NCBI RefSeq assembly: GCF_003626645.1
Contig: NZ_RBAM01000018.1
Span: forward strand, 34,472-98,471
DNA from: Streptomyces klenkii
Lineage (GTDB): Bacteria; Actinomycetota; Actinomycetes; Streptomycetales; Streptomycetaceae
Direction: 5' to 3'
Length of the DNA: 64,000 nt
Both the position numbers and the translations under genes were made by a program. Position 1 is the stretch's first letter. The number at the start of each line of letters is the position of its first letter. The notes beneath the pieces were generated by a model. The model made no database searches, was not told where the DNA came from, and was given only the letters and a program-made list of their open reading frames with translations. Below, piece by piece: positions 46,957 to 55,949 of the stretch.

Positions 46957-48837
46957 ATGACGTCCACTCCTGCCGGCGCCCGGCGGCAGCTCCACGATCA
47001 GACGGCGGCGGCCGGGCCTCGCACGCCCGTCCGCCAGGGAACGATCCCGCAGCAACCAGGCCATAGCGGGGCAGTCGACCACGGCGGGGCGGCCGGCCAT
47101 GGCGGGCCGGTCAGAGTCCCGCCCTCGCGCCCGCCGAGAGCCCGGCCCCGGTTCGACTACGAGCACTACAGCCGGCTGGCCGGCCCGCTCACCCAGCCCG
47201 ACCCGGACCGTCCGTACCGGGTGCGCTACCGCAGCCTGCTCGCCGAGGAGACGCACCGCGTCCTCGGCGCGGCCCTCCTCGGCGCCGCCCCCGTCGTCTC
47301 GCTCGGCCTGCTGATCTGGCTGATGCAGCCCGCGCACTGGACGCAGCGCGACCACGCCACCCCGCTGATGCGGGTGCTGGATGCGGTGATGCTGGTGTCG
47401 ATCGGCCTCATCGAGCTCTTCCGCACGATGAACGTCGCCTCGAACGCCCACGCCACCCTCGTCGCGCGCGACCCCGTCCCCGTCGTGCCCGAGACCGGCA
47501 CCAAGGTCGCCTTCCTCACCTCGTTCGTGCCCGGCAAAGAGCCGCTCGACATGGTCACGCGGACGCTGGAGGCGGCGGTCCGGCTGCGCCACCGCGGCCC
47601 GCTCGACGTCTGGCTGCTCGACGAGGGCGACGACCCCGCCGTCAAGGCCGTCTGCCGGCGGCTCGGCGTGCGCCACTTCTCCCGCAAGGGCATCGAGAAG
47701 TGGAACCGTCCGAAGGGCCCGTTCCGCGCCAAGACCAAGCACGGGAACTACAACTCCTGGCTGGACGCCCACGGCGACGCGTACGACTTCTTCGCCTCGG
47801 TCGACACCGACCACGTCCCGCTGCCCAACTTCCTGGAACGCATGCTCGGGTACTTCCGCGACCCCGATATCGCGTTTGTCGTTGGTCCTCAGGTCTACGG
47901 GAACTACGATGCGGCCGTGACCAAGGCCGCAGAAAGCCAGCAGTTCCTTTTCCACGCCCTGATCCAACGCGCCGGAAACCGCTACGGCGCACCCATGTTC
48001 GTCGGCACCAACAATGCCGTCCGGATCAGCGCTCTGAAGGGAATCGGCGGCCTCTACGACTCGATCACGGAGGACATGGCCACCGGCTTCGAGCTGCACC
48101 GTCACCGCAACCCCGCGACAGGGCGGAAGTGGCGCTCGGTCTACACCCCGGACGTCCTCGCGGTCGGCGAGGGCCCCAATGCCTGGACGGACTTCTTCAC
48201 CCAGCAGCTGCGCTGGTCCCGGGGCACCTACGAGACCATTCTCAAGCAGTTCTGGAAAGGCCCCTGGTCGCTCTCCCCAGGGAAATTCCTCAATTACAGC
48301 CTGCTGGTCATCTATTATCCGATGACCGCACTCAACTGGATGCTCGGCGCCCTCAGCTGCGCCCTCTTCCTCGGGCTCGGCGCCTCCGGAATCCAGATCA
48401 ATTCCGAGGTCTGGATGATGCTCTACAGCGATGCGGCCGCCCTCCAGATCGGGCTCTACATCTGGAACCGCCGGCACAATGTCTCGCCGCACGAGCCCGA
48501 GGGCTCGGGCGGGCTGGCCGGCATGGTGATGTCCGCGCTCTCCGCCCCGGTCTACGCCCGCTCGCTGATGGATGCCGTGCTGCGCCGCAAGAGCCGCTTC
48601 GTCGTCACGCCCAAGGGGGATTCCGCCAGCCCCGACACCCTGTTCGGGACCTTCCGCATCCACCTGTTCTTCCTGGTGGTCTTCGGCGGCTCGCTGGTGG
48701 CCTCCTTCTGGCTCGGTCACACCCACGCCGCGATGCGCACCTGGGCGGCGCTGGCCCTCGCGATCACCGTCGCCCCGATCGTCGCGTGGTGGTGGACGAC
48801 GCACCGCGCCAAGAGAGCCGTGGAGGCCACCCGATGA
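46957..48837 (+). CDS. cslA: Cellulose-synthase-like glycosyltransferase CslA
   Basis: A 626-residue GT2 processive synthase in the inner membrane. A disordered N-terminus of about 75 residues precedes two membrane helices. The cytosolic GT domain carries DEGDDP, the DxD in SVDTDHVPLP, the TED of SITEDMATG and the QQLRW of FFTQQLRWSRG, all needed for processive beta-glycan synthesis. C-terminal membrane helices form the export channel. ATG 46957 is 8 nt past GGGGGGAA. It overlaps glxA by 4 bp (ATGA). In S. coelicolor and S. lividans CslA makes a beta-glycan at hyphal tips, needed for morphology. Confidence 0.95.
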   Translation: MTSTPAGARRQLHDQTAAAGPRTPVRQGTIPQQPGHSGAVDHGGAAGHGGPVRVPPSRPPRARPRFDYEHYSRLAGPLTQPDPDRPYRVRYRSLLAEETHRVLGAALLGAAPVVSLGLLIWLMQPAHWTQRDHATPLMRVLDAVMLVSIGLIELFRTMNVASNAHATLVARDPVPVVPETGTKVAFLTSFVPGKEPLDMVTRTLEAAVRLRHRGPLDVWLLDEGDDPAVKAVCRRLGVRHFSRKGIEKWNRPKGPFRAKTKHGNYNSWLDAHGDAYDFFASVDTDHVPLPNFLERMLGYFRDPDIAFVVGPQVYGNYDAAVTKAAESQQFLFHALIQRAGNRYGAPMFVGTNNAVRISALKGIGGLYDSITEDMATGFELHRHRNPATGRKWRSVYTPDVLAVGEGPNAWTDFFTQQLRWSRGTYETILKQFWKGPWSLSPGKFLNYSLLVIYYPMTALNWMLGALSCALFLGLGASGIQINSEVWMMLYSDAAALQIGLYIWNRRHNVSPHEPEGSGGLAGMVMSALSAPVYARSLMDAVLRRKSRFVVTPKGDSASPDTLFGTFRIHLFFLVVFGGSLVASFWLGHTHAAMRTWAALALAITVAPIVAWWWTTHRAKRAVEATR

Positions 48838-50816
48838 ACTTCCGGCGTTACCGTGTCAGCCGCCGCACCCGCCGCTTCGCGGTGGGGTCGGGGGTGGTGC
48901 TCGCCCTGGCGGGCATGAACGGGCCGGCCATCTGGGGCTACGCCTCCCACGAGTACCACGACTACAAGATCAACCAACCGGAGTACAAGGAGCGCAACGG
49001 CCACTGGGACGTGGTCGACGTCCCCGAGCGGTACCGGATCAATACGATCCACGCGGCCCTGCTGCACACCGGGAAGGTGCTCCTCGTCGCCGGCTCCGGC
49101 AACAACGCCGCCCATTTCCGCGCGAAGTCCTTCCGCACGGTCCTGTGGGATCCGGTGGCGGACACGTACAAGGACATCCCCACCCCGAAGGACCTGTTCT
49201 GCGCGGGCCACACCCAATTGCCCGACGGCCGCCTCCTGGTGGCCGGCGGCACCCAGCGGTACGAGAAGCTGGAGGGCGACATCACCAAGGCCGGCGGCCT
49301 GATGGTGGTGCACAACGAAAACCCGGACAAGCCGATGACGCTGCCCGCGGGCACCCGCTTCACCGGCCGCAAGAACGGCAAGACCTTCGAGTCGAAGGAC
49401 GCGGTGCTCGTCCCCCGCGCCAAGAAGGAGCAGAACAAGGAGACCCGTAAGGTCACCGTCACGGTCTCCACCGCCCGCGTCTATGTGGAGGCGCTCCAGA
49501 AGGGGCACGAGTTCGAGACCGGCCTCACCGACAACTACCGGGTCGAGGGCCTCTCCGGCAAGGACGGCCAGAACGTCTACGGCATCGCCAACAAGCTCTC
49601 CTTCGACAAGAAGGACTTCCAGGGCATCAAGGACTCCTTCGAATTCGACCCGGTCGCCGAGCGCTACGTCACGGTCGACCCGATGAACGAGGCCCGCTGG
49701 TATCCGACCCTGACCACCTTGCAGGACGGCAGGGTCCTCTCGGTCTCCGGCCTCGACGAGATCGGCCAGGTCGTCCCGGGGAAGAACGAGGTCTACGACC
49801 CGAAGACCAAGAAGTGGACCTACCTGCCCGACGAGCGCTTCTTCCCGACGTATCCCGCGCTCTTCCTCACCGACAAGGGCCGGATCTTCTACACCGGCTC
49901 CAACGCGGGCTACGGCCCGGCGGACAAGGGCCGCGTGCCCGGCCTGTGGGACCTGTCGACCAACGCGTTCACCGAAGTGCCCGGCATGAGCGACCCGGAC
50001 ATCCTGGAGACCTCGATGTCCGTCCTGCTGCCCCCCGCCCAGGACCAGCGCTACATGGTCCTCGGCGGCGGCGGTGTCGGCGAGGACGCGAGGTCCACCG
50101 CCCGGACCCGCATCGTCGACCTGCACGCCGACCGGCCGCGCTTCCGCGACGGCCCCGACCTCTACGCCAAGGCCCGCTATCCCAGCAGCGTCATCCTCCC
50201 GGACGACACGGTGCTGACCACCAACGGCTCGGGCGACTACCGCGGCCGCAGCGCCTCCAACGTCCTCAAGGCCGAGATCTACGACCCGGCGGACAACAGC
50301 CGGCACGAGGTGGCCGATCCGCTGGTGGGCCGCAACTACCACTCGGGGGCGCTGCTGCTGCCCGACGGCCGGGTGATGACCTTCGGCTCCGACTCGCTCT
50401 TCGGCGACAGGGCCAACTCCAAGCCGGGCGTCTTCCAGCAGCAGATCGACCTCTACACCCCGCCCTACCTCTATAAGAAGGGGCGGCCCGAGCTGAAGGA
50501 CACCGCTCCCCGGACGGTGGAGCTGGGCGGCACGGCCACCTACCGCGCGGAGCGCCCGCAGGACATCGCCAAGGCGCGCCTCATCAGGCCGGGGTCGTTC
50601 ACGCACGTCACCAATGTGGAACAGCGGTCGATCGCGCTGGAGTTCAAGCGGACGGCGGACGGCATCACGGTCACGCTGCCGAAGGACCCGTCGCTGGTGC
50701 CCCCCGGGTGGTACATGCTCAATGCCGTCGACGGCCGGGGCGTGCCCTCACCGGCGGTATGGGTGAAGGTGCCTCCGGCGGCCCCGGCGGCTCCGGAAAC
50801 CCTGGCCAAGCGGTAG
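48834..50816 (+). CDS. glxA: GlxA, radical-copper oxidase of the galactose oxidase family
   Basis: A 660-residue membrane-anchored or secreted copper oxidase acting on the glycan made by CslA. An N-terminal hydrophobic segment (FAVGSGVVLALAGMNGPAIW, about residues 14-33) is followed by a seven-bladed kelch-like propeller with several DGR turns. The Cys-Tyr cofactor cysteine is in LFCAGHTQLPDGRLLV and the tyrosine of FPTYPALF and the histidine of NYHSGALLLPDGR are copper ligands. The C-terminal domain (GalOx-type) ends with VPPGWYMLNAVDGRGVPS. The start ATG overlaps the cslA stop, so the two are translationally coupled. It is convergent with the GH6 gene. Confidence 0.95.
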   Translation: MNFRRYRVSRRTRRFAVGSGVVLALAGMNGPAIWGYASHEYHDYKINQPEYKERNGHWDVVDVPERYRINTIHAALLHTGKVLLVAGSGNNAAHFRAKSFRTVLWDPVADTYKDIPTPKDLFCAGHTQLPDGRLLVAGGTQRYEKLEGDITKAGGLMVVHNENPDKPMTLPAGTRFTGRKNGKTFESKDAVLVPRAKKEQNKETRKVTVTVSTARVYVEALQKGHEFETGLTDNYRVEGLSGKDGQNVYGIANKLSFDKKDFQGIKDSFEFDPVAERYVTVDPMNEARWYPTLTTLQDGRVLSVSGLDEIGQVVPGKNEVYDPKTKKWTYLPDERFFPTYPALFLTDKGRIFYTGSNAGYGPADKGRVPGLWDLSTNAFTEVPGMSDPDILETSMSVLLPPAQDQRYMVLGGGGVGEDARSTARTRIVDLHADRPRFRDGPDLYAKARYPSSVILPDDTVLTTNGSGDYRGRSASNVLKAEIYDPADNSRHEVADPLVGRNYHSGALLLPDGRVMTFGSDSLFGDRANSKPGVFQQQIDLYTPPYLYKKGRPELKDTAPRTVELGGTATYRAERPQDIAKARLIRPGSFTHVTNVEQRSIALEFKRTADGITVTLPKDPSLVPPGWYMLNAVDGRGVPSPAVWVKVPPAAPAAPETLAKR

Positions 50817-50862
50817 CGCCCGGCGGCGGGCGCAGGAAGCAGATCCCGCGCCGGCGCCGCGG

Positions 50863-51912
50863 TCAGTGGGCGTTGCGCGCGAGGTCCAAGGCGTAGGCCT
50901 CCCACCACTTGCCCGCGCCCGGGCCGCCCTTGCACGTGCCGTCGGACTCGCCCGGGCGCTTGACCCACAGATACGCGTCGACCTTCGCGTCCCCGGTGCG
51001 GGTGGTGGGCGGGGTGCCCAGGGCGCGGCCGCTCGGATTGCACCAGGCCTTCTCGTGGCCGGGTGCGTTCAGCGGGCCGTTGCCGTTGCGGCTGGTGTCG
51101 ATGACGAAGTGCTTGCCGCCCAGCAGGCCGGACAGCCGGTGGCCGTAGTCCTTGTTGGCCTTGGTGGTCTGGAAGTTGGAGACGTTCAGCGCGAAGCCGT
51201 CGGCCTGGTCGATGCCGGCCCGGCGCAGCGGATCCGCCATCCGGTCGGCCGGAATGACCCAGCTGGAGTTGCCCGCGTCGAGGTAGACCTTGGTGTGCGG
51301 GAGGGCCTTGAGGCGGCCCACGGCCTCCTTGAGGAGCGCGAACCGCTCCTCGTGGTACTGCTGCGGGGTGCAGCCGTCGGAGATGTGGGGCAGGGCGTCG
51401 GGCTCCAGGATCACCGTCGCGCCGCGGTTGCTGATGCCCCGGACGGCGCCGTCCAGCCAGCCCCGGTAGGCGTTGCCGTCGGAGGCGCCGCCCTGGGAGT
51501 ACTGACCGCAGTCGCGGTGGGGGATGTTGTAGAGCACGAGGACGGCGATGCGGTCGGCCCTGGCGGCGGCCTCGGTGAAGCCGCGTGCCTGCCCCTCGGG
51601 GTCATCGGGGCCGATCCACTCGGCGACGGGCTGCGCCGCGATCTTGCTCAGGAGCTGGGCCTGGCTGCTCCGGCCGCGGCCGCGGAGCTCGGAGGCGCGC
51701 TTGGCCGCGGTGGACTCGGGGTTGACCCAGAAGGGCACCTGGGCCTTGGGCTGCTGGGCGGGGGCCTGCGGGGGCGGGGCTTCCTTGGGGGGTGCCGCGG
51801 AGGACTCGGCGGAGGAACAGCCGGCGAGCAGCAGCATCGCTCCCACGGCGGCCCCGGCACTGCCCAGAGCCGCGCGCGCCCTGCGCGCACGGCCGGTGTG
51901 ACTGCCGTACAT
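50863..51912 (-). CDS. cslZ: Lipoprotein of glycoside hydrolase family 6 (CslZ-like)
   Basis: A 349-residue secreted lipoprotein with a lipobox LLLAGC (Cys32) and a Pro/Ala/Gln-rich linker of about 35 residues. The GH6 barrel has VLVLYNIPHRDCGQYSQGGA (catalytic Asp region), ATVILEPDALPHISDGC (proton donor Asp), and VDAYLWVKRPGESDGTC near the end. It would cut beta-1,4-glucan or a similar glycan outside the membrane. The ATG at 51912 follows GAGGGGG. It lies convergent to glxA with only 46 bp between. The tie to CslA/GlxA is from synteny. Confidence 0.9.
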   Translation of the reverse strand: MYGSHTGRARRARAALGSAGAAVGAMLLLAGCSSAESSAAPPKEAPPPQAPAQQPKAQVPFWVNPESTAAKRASELRGRGRSSQAQLLSKIAAQPVAEWIGPDDPEGQARGFTEAAARADRIAVLVLYNIPHRDCGQYSQGGASDGNAYRGWLDGAVRGISNRGATVILEPDALPHISDGCTPQQYHEERFALLKEAVGRLKALPHTKVYLDAGNSSWVIPADRMADPLRRAGIDQADGFALNVSNFQTTKANKDYGHRLSGLLGGKHFVIDTSRNGNGPLNAPGHEKAWCNPSGRALGTPPTTRTGDAKVDAYLWVKRPGESDGTCKGGPGAGKWWEAYALDLARNAH

Positions 51913-52064
51913 CCATTCCCCCTCGGGTGCATTCCTGTAGGGGTGTCCCCACGCCCCCACGGGACATGACCGGTCCCTGCAATGCTGGCACACCCCGGTG
52001 CCGAACCGTGTGTGATCTGTGGATGACGGGGAGTCAATTCGCCCGGTCGGCCCACCCCGTACGC

Positions 52065-52823
52065 TCATCGCCGTACGAGCGCGGCCGGCGTCCTGGGCCC
52101 CTTCGGCCCGGTCGCACCGGTCAGGTAGGCGGAGACGACGACGTTCGCGCTGTACGAGCGGCGGGCGCGGTCGAAGTCGCCGCCGCAGGTGATCAGGCGT
52201 AGTTCGGCGCGTTTGCCGTCGCGCGGCCCGTAAGCCTTGGCGGGGTCGAAGCGCTCCTTCGTGAAGACGGAGACGTCCTCGACGGTGAACTCGGCGGTGG
52301 TGCCGTCCGCGCGGCCGACGCCGAGGGTGTCGCCGGGCTTGAGGCTGCCGAGGTCGTAGAAGACGGCGGGCGCGTCGTCGGTGTCGACGTGGCCGACGAG
52401 GACGGCGGCGCCGGGTGCGCCGGGCTGCGGCCCGCGGCGGTACCAGCCGACGGTGCCGGCTTCGGCGTACGGGGGCGGGTCGACGGCGCCCGCCGGGTCG
52501 AGCCCCCTGGCCTCGACGGGGGCGTCCACGCCCAGGGCCTTGATGGTGAGGGAGCGGGGCGGGGCCGGAGGGAGGGGCGCGCGGGCCGGGGGCAGCGGGT
52601 CGGCGAGCGGGCGGCCGGCCGCGGCGACATCACCGGCGGTGGGGGTGACGGAGGAGCCGTGGCCTTCGGTGATCTCGCGCCCCCACAGCCACAGGCCGAG
52701 CAGCAGGGCGACCCACACCGCGCCCGTCAGGAGCCGGCCGCGGCCGCCGGTGCGGGTGGCCGGCCCGGGGTCGGGCTCGGGTGATGCGGGTTCGGGCATG
52801 GCCTGGGGGTCGCTTTCCCTCAC
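52065..52823 (-). CDS. Class F sortase
   Basis: A 252-residue membrane-anchored transpeptidase. A single N-terminal membrane helix (GAVWVALLLGLWLWG) is followed by a Pro/Ala-rich linker and the sortase beta-barrel. The catalytic His is in VLVGHVDTDDAP, the Cys in ELRLITCGGDF and the Arg in RRSYSANVVVSAYL. GTG 52823 overlaps the stop of the upstream gene (GTGA), implying coupling; ATG 52799 is an alternative. Class F substrates are poorly defined. A secreted anchored protein lies immediately upstream and an LAxTG protein about 1.2 kb away, though LAxTG is normally processed by class E. Confidence 0.88.
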   Translation of the reverse strand: MRESDPQAMPEPASPEPDPGPATRTGGRGRLLTGAVWVALLLGLWLWGREITEGHGSSVTPTAGDVAAAGRPLADPLPPARAPLPPAPPRSLTIKALGVDAPVEARGLDPAGAVDPPPYAEAGTVGWYRRGPQPGAPGAAVLVGHVDTDDAPAVFYDLGSLKPGDTLGVGRADGTTAEFTVEDVSVFTKERFDPAKAYGPRDGKRAELRLITCGGDFDRARRSYSANVVVSAYLTGATGPKGPRTPAALVRR

Positions 52824-53491
52824 TGCTGCCCGGAGGACCGCTGGGCGGCCTCGGTGCGGCGCCGGTGCCAGATCAGGCCGGTGGCGATGAGCGCCGTGAT
52901 GCCCGCCAGGACGAGGCCGGGGGTGCCGGGGGCGTTCTCGGCCGCGGTGCCTCCGCCGCCCGCGGGGACGGGCGCCACGGGGGCGGGCGGCTCGTGCGGC
53001 GCCTGCTGCTGCGGCTGCGGGTGGACGGCGGGCCTGCTGTCCATCGCGCGCTCCCGGTCCTGCTGCTTCCGGTCCTGCTGCGGCGACTGCGAGGGCAGCG
53101 CCACCTGCTCGTGGGCGTGCGTGACCGGCAGGGGCTTGCCGTGCGGGACGACGGTCAGCTTGCCCTCGGCCACCGCGTCCTCGCCGTCGCACGTGACCCG
53201 TACGGGGTAGACGCCGGGGTCCACGGACGAGCGGACGGCCGCCGCGGCGAACAGCCCGGCCGAGTCCCTGGCGAGCCGGGCGTCGGAGACGAACGCCTCG
53301 GAGGCGGCGGTGGCCCGGTCGCCCGAGCAGCCGGCGACGCGCAGCTGCACCTGGCCGCCGGGGTGGCTGCTGACGGCGGTGAGTTCGATCGTTCCGGACA
53401 TGGTGGCGGGCTCGTCGTCGGCGTGCGCGAGGGGCGCGCAGACGGCGACGGCCGCGAGAGCACCGCACAGGGCAAGGCGGGCAGAGTCCAT
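52820..53491 (-). CDS. Secreted, C-terminally membrane-anchored protein
   Basis: A 223-residue protein. A signal peptide (LALCGALAAVAVCAPLAHA, residues about 4-24) leads to a beta-rich domain of about 110 residues with two cysteines likely to be disulfide-bonded. A Gln/Pro-rich spacer follows, then a membrane helix (LVLAGITALIATGLIWHRRR) near the end. No LPxTG-like motif precedes the helix. The ATG at 53491 has a perfect AGGAGG 8 nt upstream. It is translationally coupled with the class F sortase, so it may be its partner or substrate, but a recognition motif is not visible. Confidence 0.8.
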   Translation of the reverse strand: MDSARLALCGALAAVAVCAPLAHADDEPATMSGTIELTAVSSHPGGQVQLRVAGCSGDRATAASEAFVSDARLARDSAGLFAAAAVRSSVDPGVYPVRVTCDGEDAVAEGKLTVVPHGKPLPVTHAHEQVALPSQSPQQDRKQQDRERAMDSRPAVHPQPQQQAPHEPPAPVAPVPAGGGGTAAENAPGTPGLVLAGITALIATGLIWHRRRTEAAQRSSGQQ

Positions 53492-53616
53492 GGTGAACCT
53501 CCTGACAGTCAGAGATTCACCTGCTGTTCCCGGCGGGCGCATCCGCTCCGTGGGCGGGTTGCTCCGTTCGGTGCCGGACGGGGCCCGTTCAGATCAGGGG
53601 CTGTTCGGATCGGGGG

Positions 53617-53658
53617 CCGGCGTCAGGCGATCCGGATCCGACCCGGCGTCAGACGATC
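53617..53658. repeat. Direct repeat at the HAD hydrolase 3' end
   Basis: CCGGCGTCAGGCGATC (53617-53632) and CCGGCGTCAGACGATC (53643-53658) match at 15 of 16 bases. The second includes the stop and last codons of the HAD gene. A neighbouring repeat (GTTCAGATCAGGGG and GTTCGGATCGGGGG) starts near 53587. Confidence 0.75.
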
Positions 53659-54431
53659 AGGTCGACCAGGTCCGCGATCGAGTCGGCGACCTGGGAGGGC
53701 CGGAACGGGTGGCGGTCGATGTCCTCGGGCCGGGTCAGCCCGGTCAGGACGAGGAAGGTCCGCATGCCCGCCTCCAGGCCGGCGAGGATGTCGGTGTCCA
53801 TCCGGTCGCCGATCATGGCGCTGCCCTCGGAGTGCGCGCCGATGGCGTTGAGCCCGGCCCGCATCATCAGGGGGTTGGGCTTGCCGACGAAGTACGGCTC
53901 GCGGCCGGTCGCCTTGGTGATCAGCGCGGCCACGGAGCCGGTGGCGGGCAGGGGGCCGCCGGCGGAGGGGCCGGTCTCGTCGGGGTTGGTCGCGATGAAG
54001 CGCGCGCCGCCGTTGATGAGCCGGATGGCCTTGGTGAGCGCCTCGAAGGAGTAGGTCCGGGTCTCGCCCAGGACGACGTAGTCGGGGTCGGCGTCGGTGA
54101 GGACGTAGCCGATGTCGTGCAGGGCGGTGGTCAGACCCGCCTCGCCGATGACGTACGCGGTGCCGCCGGGCCGCTGGTCGTCCAGGAACTGGGCGGTGGC
54201 CAGCGCGGACGTCCAGATGTTCTCGACGGGCACGTCCAGCCCGATGCGGGCGAGGCGGGCGTGCAGGTCACGGGCGGTGTAGATGGAGTTGTTGGTCAGG
54301 ACGAGGAAGGGCTTGCCGGATTCTCTGAGCCGCTTGATGAAGGTGTCGGCGCCCGGGACGGGGATGCCCTCGTGCATCAGGACACCGTCCATGTCGGTCA
54401 GCCAGGACTCGATCGGCTTGCGCTCTGCCAT
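53649..54431 (-). CDS. HAD-IIA family phosphatase (NagD-like)
   Basis: A 260-residue cytosolic phosphatase of the HAD superfamily, subfamily IIA. The nucleophile aspartates are Asp13 and Asp15 in WLTDMDGVLM. The second motif is VLTNNSIYTARDLHARL, and the third and fourth are in YFVGKPNPLMM (Lys) and SAMIGDRMDTDILAGLEAGM. Substrates in this group include nucleotides and sugar phosphates. The ATG at 54431 follows GGAGTCC. It lies between sortase-linked genes but looks independent. Its 3' end is duplicated downstream. Confidence 0.92.
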   Translation of the reverse strand: MAERKPIESWLTDMDGVLMHEGIPVPGADTFIKRLRESGKPFLVLTNNSIYTARDLHARLARIGLDVPVENIWTSALATAQFLDDQRPGGTAYVIGEAGLTTALHDIGYVLTDADPDYVVLGETRTYSFEALTKAIRLINGGARFIATNPDETGPSAGGPLPATGSVAALITKATGREPYFVGKPNPLMMRAGLNAIGAHSEGSAMIGDRMDTDILAGLEAGMRTFLVLTGLTRPEDIDRHPFRPSQVADSIADLVDLIV

Positions 54432-54644
54432 ACGGGGACTCCTGCCGTACGCGCCCGCTTCGCGGGGCTCGGGGACGCCGGGTCGCACCTCTTCGTGCCA
54501 CGGCTCGTGTCTCCAGCGTAGACACGTCCGGGCGACGTCCCGGTGACGGCTGCGCCTCGGGCGGCTCACGGCCCCCGGAAGCCCCTCGGCAACCACGGAA
54601 CCTCTGGCGTCTCTGAGGCCCCTGCCTCCCCCGGAGGCAGACCT

Positions 54645-55499
54645 TCAGCGCCCCGAGCGCCGCGCCCCCACGATCAGGGACGCCCCGGCGAGGAGCAGCG
54701 CGCCGGCCGCCGCCGCGATGGCGAGGAGGGGGCGCTGGGAGCCCGTGTCGGCCAGCAGGGGCTGCTCGCCGTCGTCGGCTCCGCGCTTGGCGGGGGCGCC
54801 CGCACGGGCGGGGGCCTTGCCGATGCCGAACGTGTAGTCGTTGGACTCCCCCACCCACTCGCCGTCGTCGCCGCGCCGCTGCACGGCGGTGATGTTGGCG
54901 GTCACGGGCCCTTCCGGGGCGCCTTTGGCGAAGGCCAGGCGGACGCGTACGGGCACGCTGCCGTGCGCGGGGACGGAGAAGCCGCCGAAGCCGGGGGCGG
55001 CCGCGGCGCGTGCGGAGCGGTCCGCGCGGCCGGCGGCGCCCGGGGCCGTGCCGTTCGGCGTGCCCCTCGGGGCCGTACCGCTCGGGGTGCTGCTCGGGGC
55101 CGTGCCGTCGAAGACGCCGACGTTCTCGGCCTCGTCGGTCCGCTCGAAGCGGACGGGGCGCCAGCGATCCGCCCCGGCGTCGTAGAAGTCGAGCCGGATG
55201 TCGCCCGGCTCCAGCGCGCGGCCGCGGTCGGCGAGGACCGCGACGGGGTGCACGGCGCGGCACTCGGCACCGGAGTCGTTGCGCAGTTCCAGCCGCCAGG
55301 CGCGGGGCGCGGCGCCGCGCTCGTACGACTCGGGGCCGCCGCTCAGCTTCGCGGCGATGGGGAAGTCGGGGGTGCCGGGGGCGGCGCAGCGGGGGCGGAC
55401 GGGTTCCGGGCCGGCCGCCGGGTGCGCGGGGGCGGGGGCCGCCGTCGCCAAGATCGCGAGCGCGGTGGCGCCGAGGACGAGCGCACGGGGCTTGGGCAT
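54645..55499 (-). CDS. Cell-wall-anchored protein with LAxTG sorting signal
   Basis: A 284-residue secreted protein. The signal peptide (LVLGATALAILATAAPAPAH) is followed by a beta-rich region with one pair of cysteines. Thr/Pro/Gly-rich repeats (GTAPSSTPSGTAPRGTPNG) occur near residues 133-155. A second Ig-like beta domain precedes the sorting signal LADTG, a hydrophobic helix (LLAIAAAAGALLLAGASLIV) and basic GARRSGR. The pattern LAxTG is that of class E sortase substrates; the nearby sortase is class F. Likely a surface adhesin or spacer; no enzyme domain is seen. Confidence 0.85.
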   Translation of the reverse strand: MPKPRALVLGATALAILATAAPAPAHPAAGPEPVRPRCAAPGTPDFPIAAKLSGGPESYERGAAPRAWRLELRNDSGAECRAVHPVAVLADRGRALEPGDIRLDFYDAGADRWRPVRFERTDEAENVGVFDGTAPSSTPSGTAPRGTPNGTAPGAAGRADRSARAAAAPGFGGFSVPAHGSVPVRVRLAFAKGAPEGPVTANITAVQRRGDDGEWVGESNDYTFGIGKAPARAGAPAKRGADDGEQPLLADTGSQRPLLAIAAAAGALLLAGASLIVGARRSGR

Positions 55500-55734
55500 C
55501 GCGGGACCTTTGCGGTGGTCGGGTCTGTTGCCGGTGCACGGTCAGGTGCCGGTGCACGGTCAGGTTGCTGCCTGCCTCGAACCTCCCACCGCCCGCTCGC
55601 GGGTCCCGGCCCGGCGCGGTCGCGTACCCCGACCAGCCGTCACATACCGCCCGATGAGCCTATTTTCGTGTCATCCGAGTGGAGCCGGTGCGCCTGGCCG
55701 TGCCGGGCGGGCGCGGCTCGGTCAGGATCGGGGC

Positions 55735-55947
55735 ATGGCCACTGCTGATGCTGAGAAGTGCGTCCTCCAGGGCGGGCCGGAGGGCCTCCCGGAGCACATC
55801 GTCCCGGTCCCGGCGCCGGGCGAGGACGTGAAGGTGCCCTTCCGGGGCGGTTACGAACATTTCCGGGCCACCTCACGGCAGTGGGACACGCCCGGGGGCC
55901 GGTTGCCGGTCTACGAGTGGTCGGGCCGCACGGAGGCGGCGGAGTAG
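55735..55947 (+). CDS. DUF5988-like small protein
   Basis: A 70-residue protein beginning MATADAEKCVLQGGPEGLPE, resembling DUF5988 proteins, small actinobacterial proteins of unknown role often near natural-product genes. The central part (VKVPFRGGYEHFRATSR) is likely a small beta-sheet domain. The ATG follows GGATCGGGG. It lies 2 bp from the next gene start, so they are cotranscribed. No secondary-metabolite gene is present here. Confidence 0.6.
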   Translation: MATADAEKCVLQGGPEGLPEHIVPVPAPGEDVKVPFRGGYEHFRATSRQWDTPGGRLPVYEWSGRTEAAE

Positions 55948-55949
55948 CG

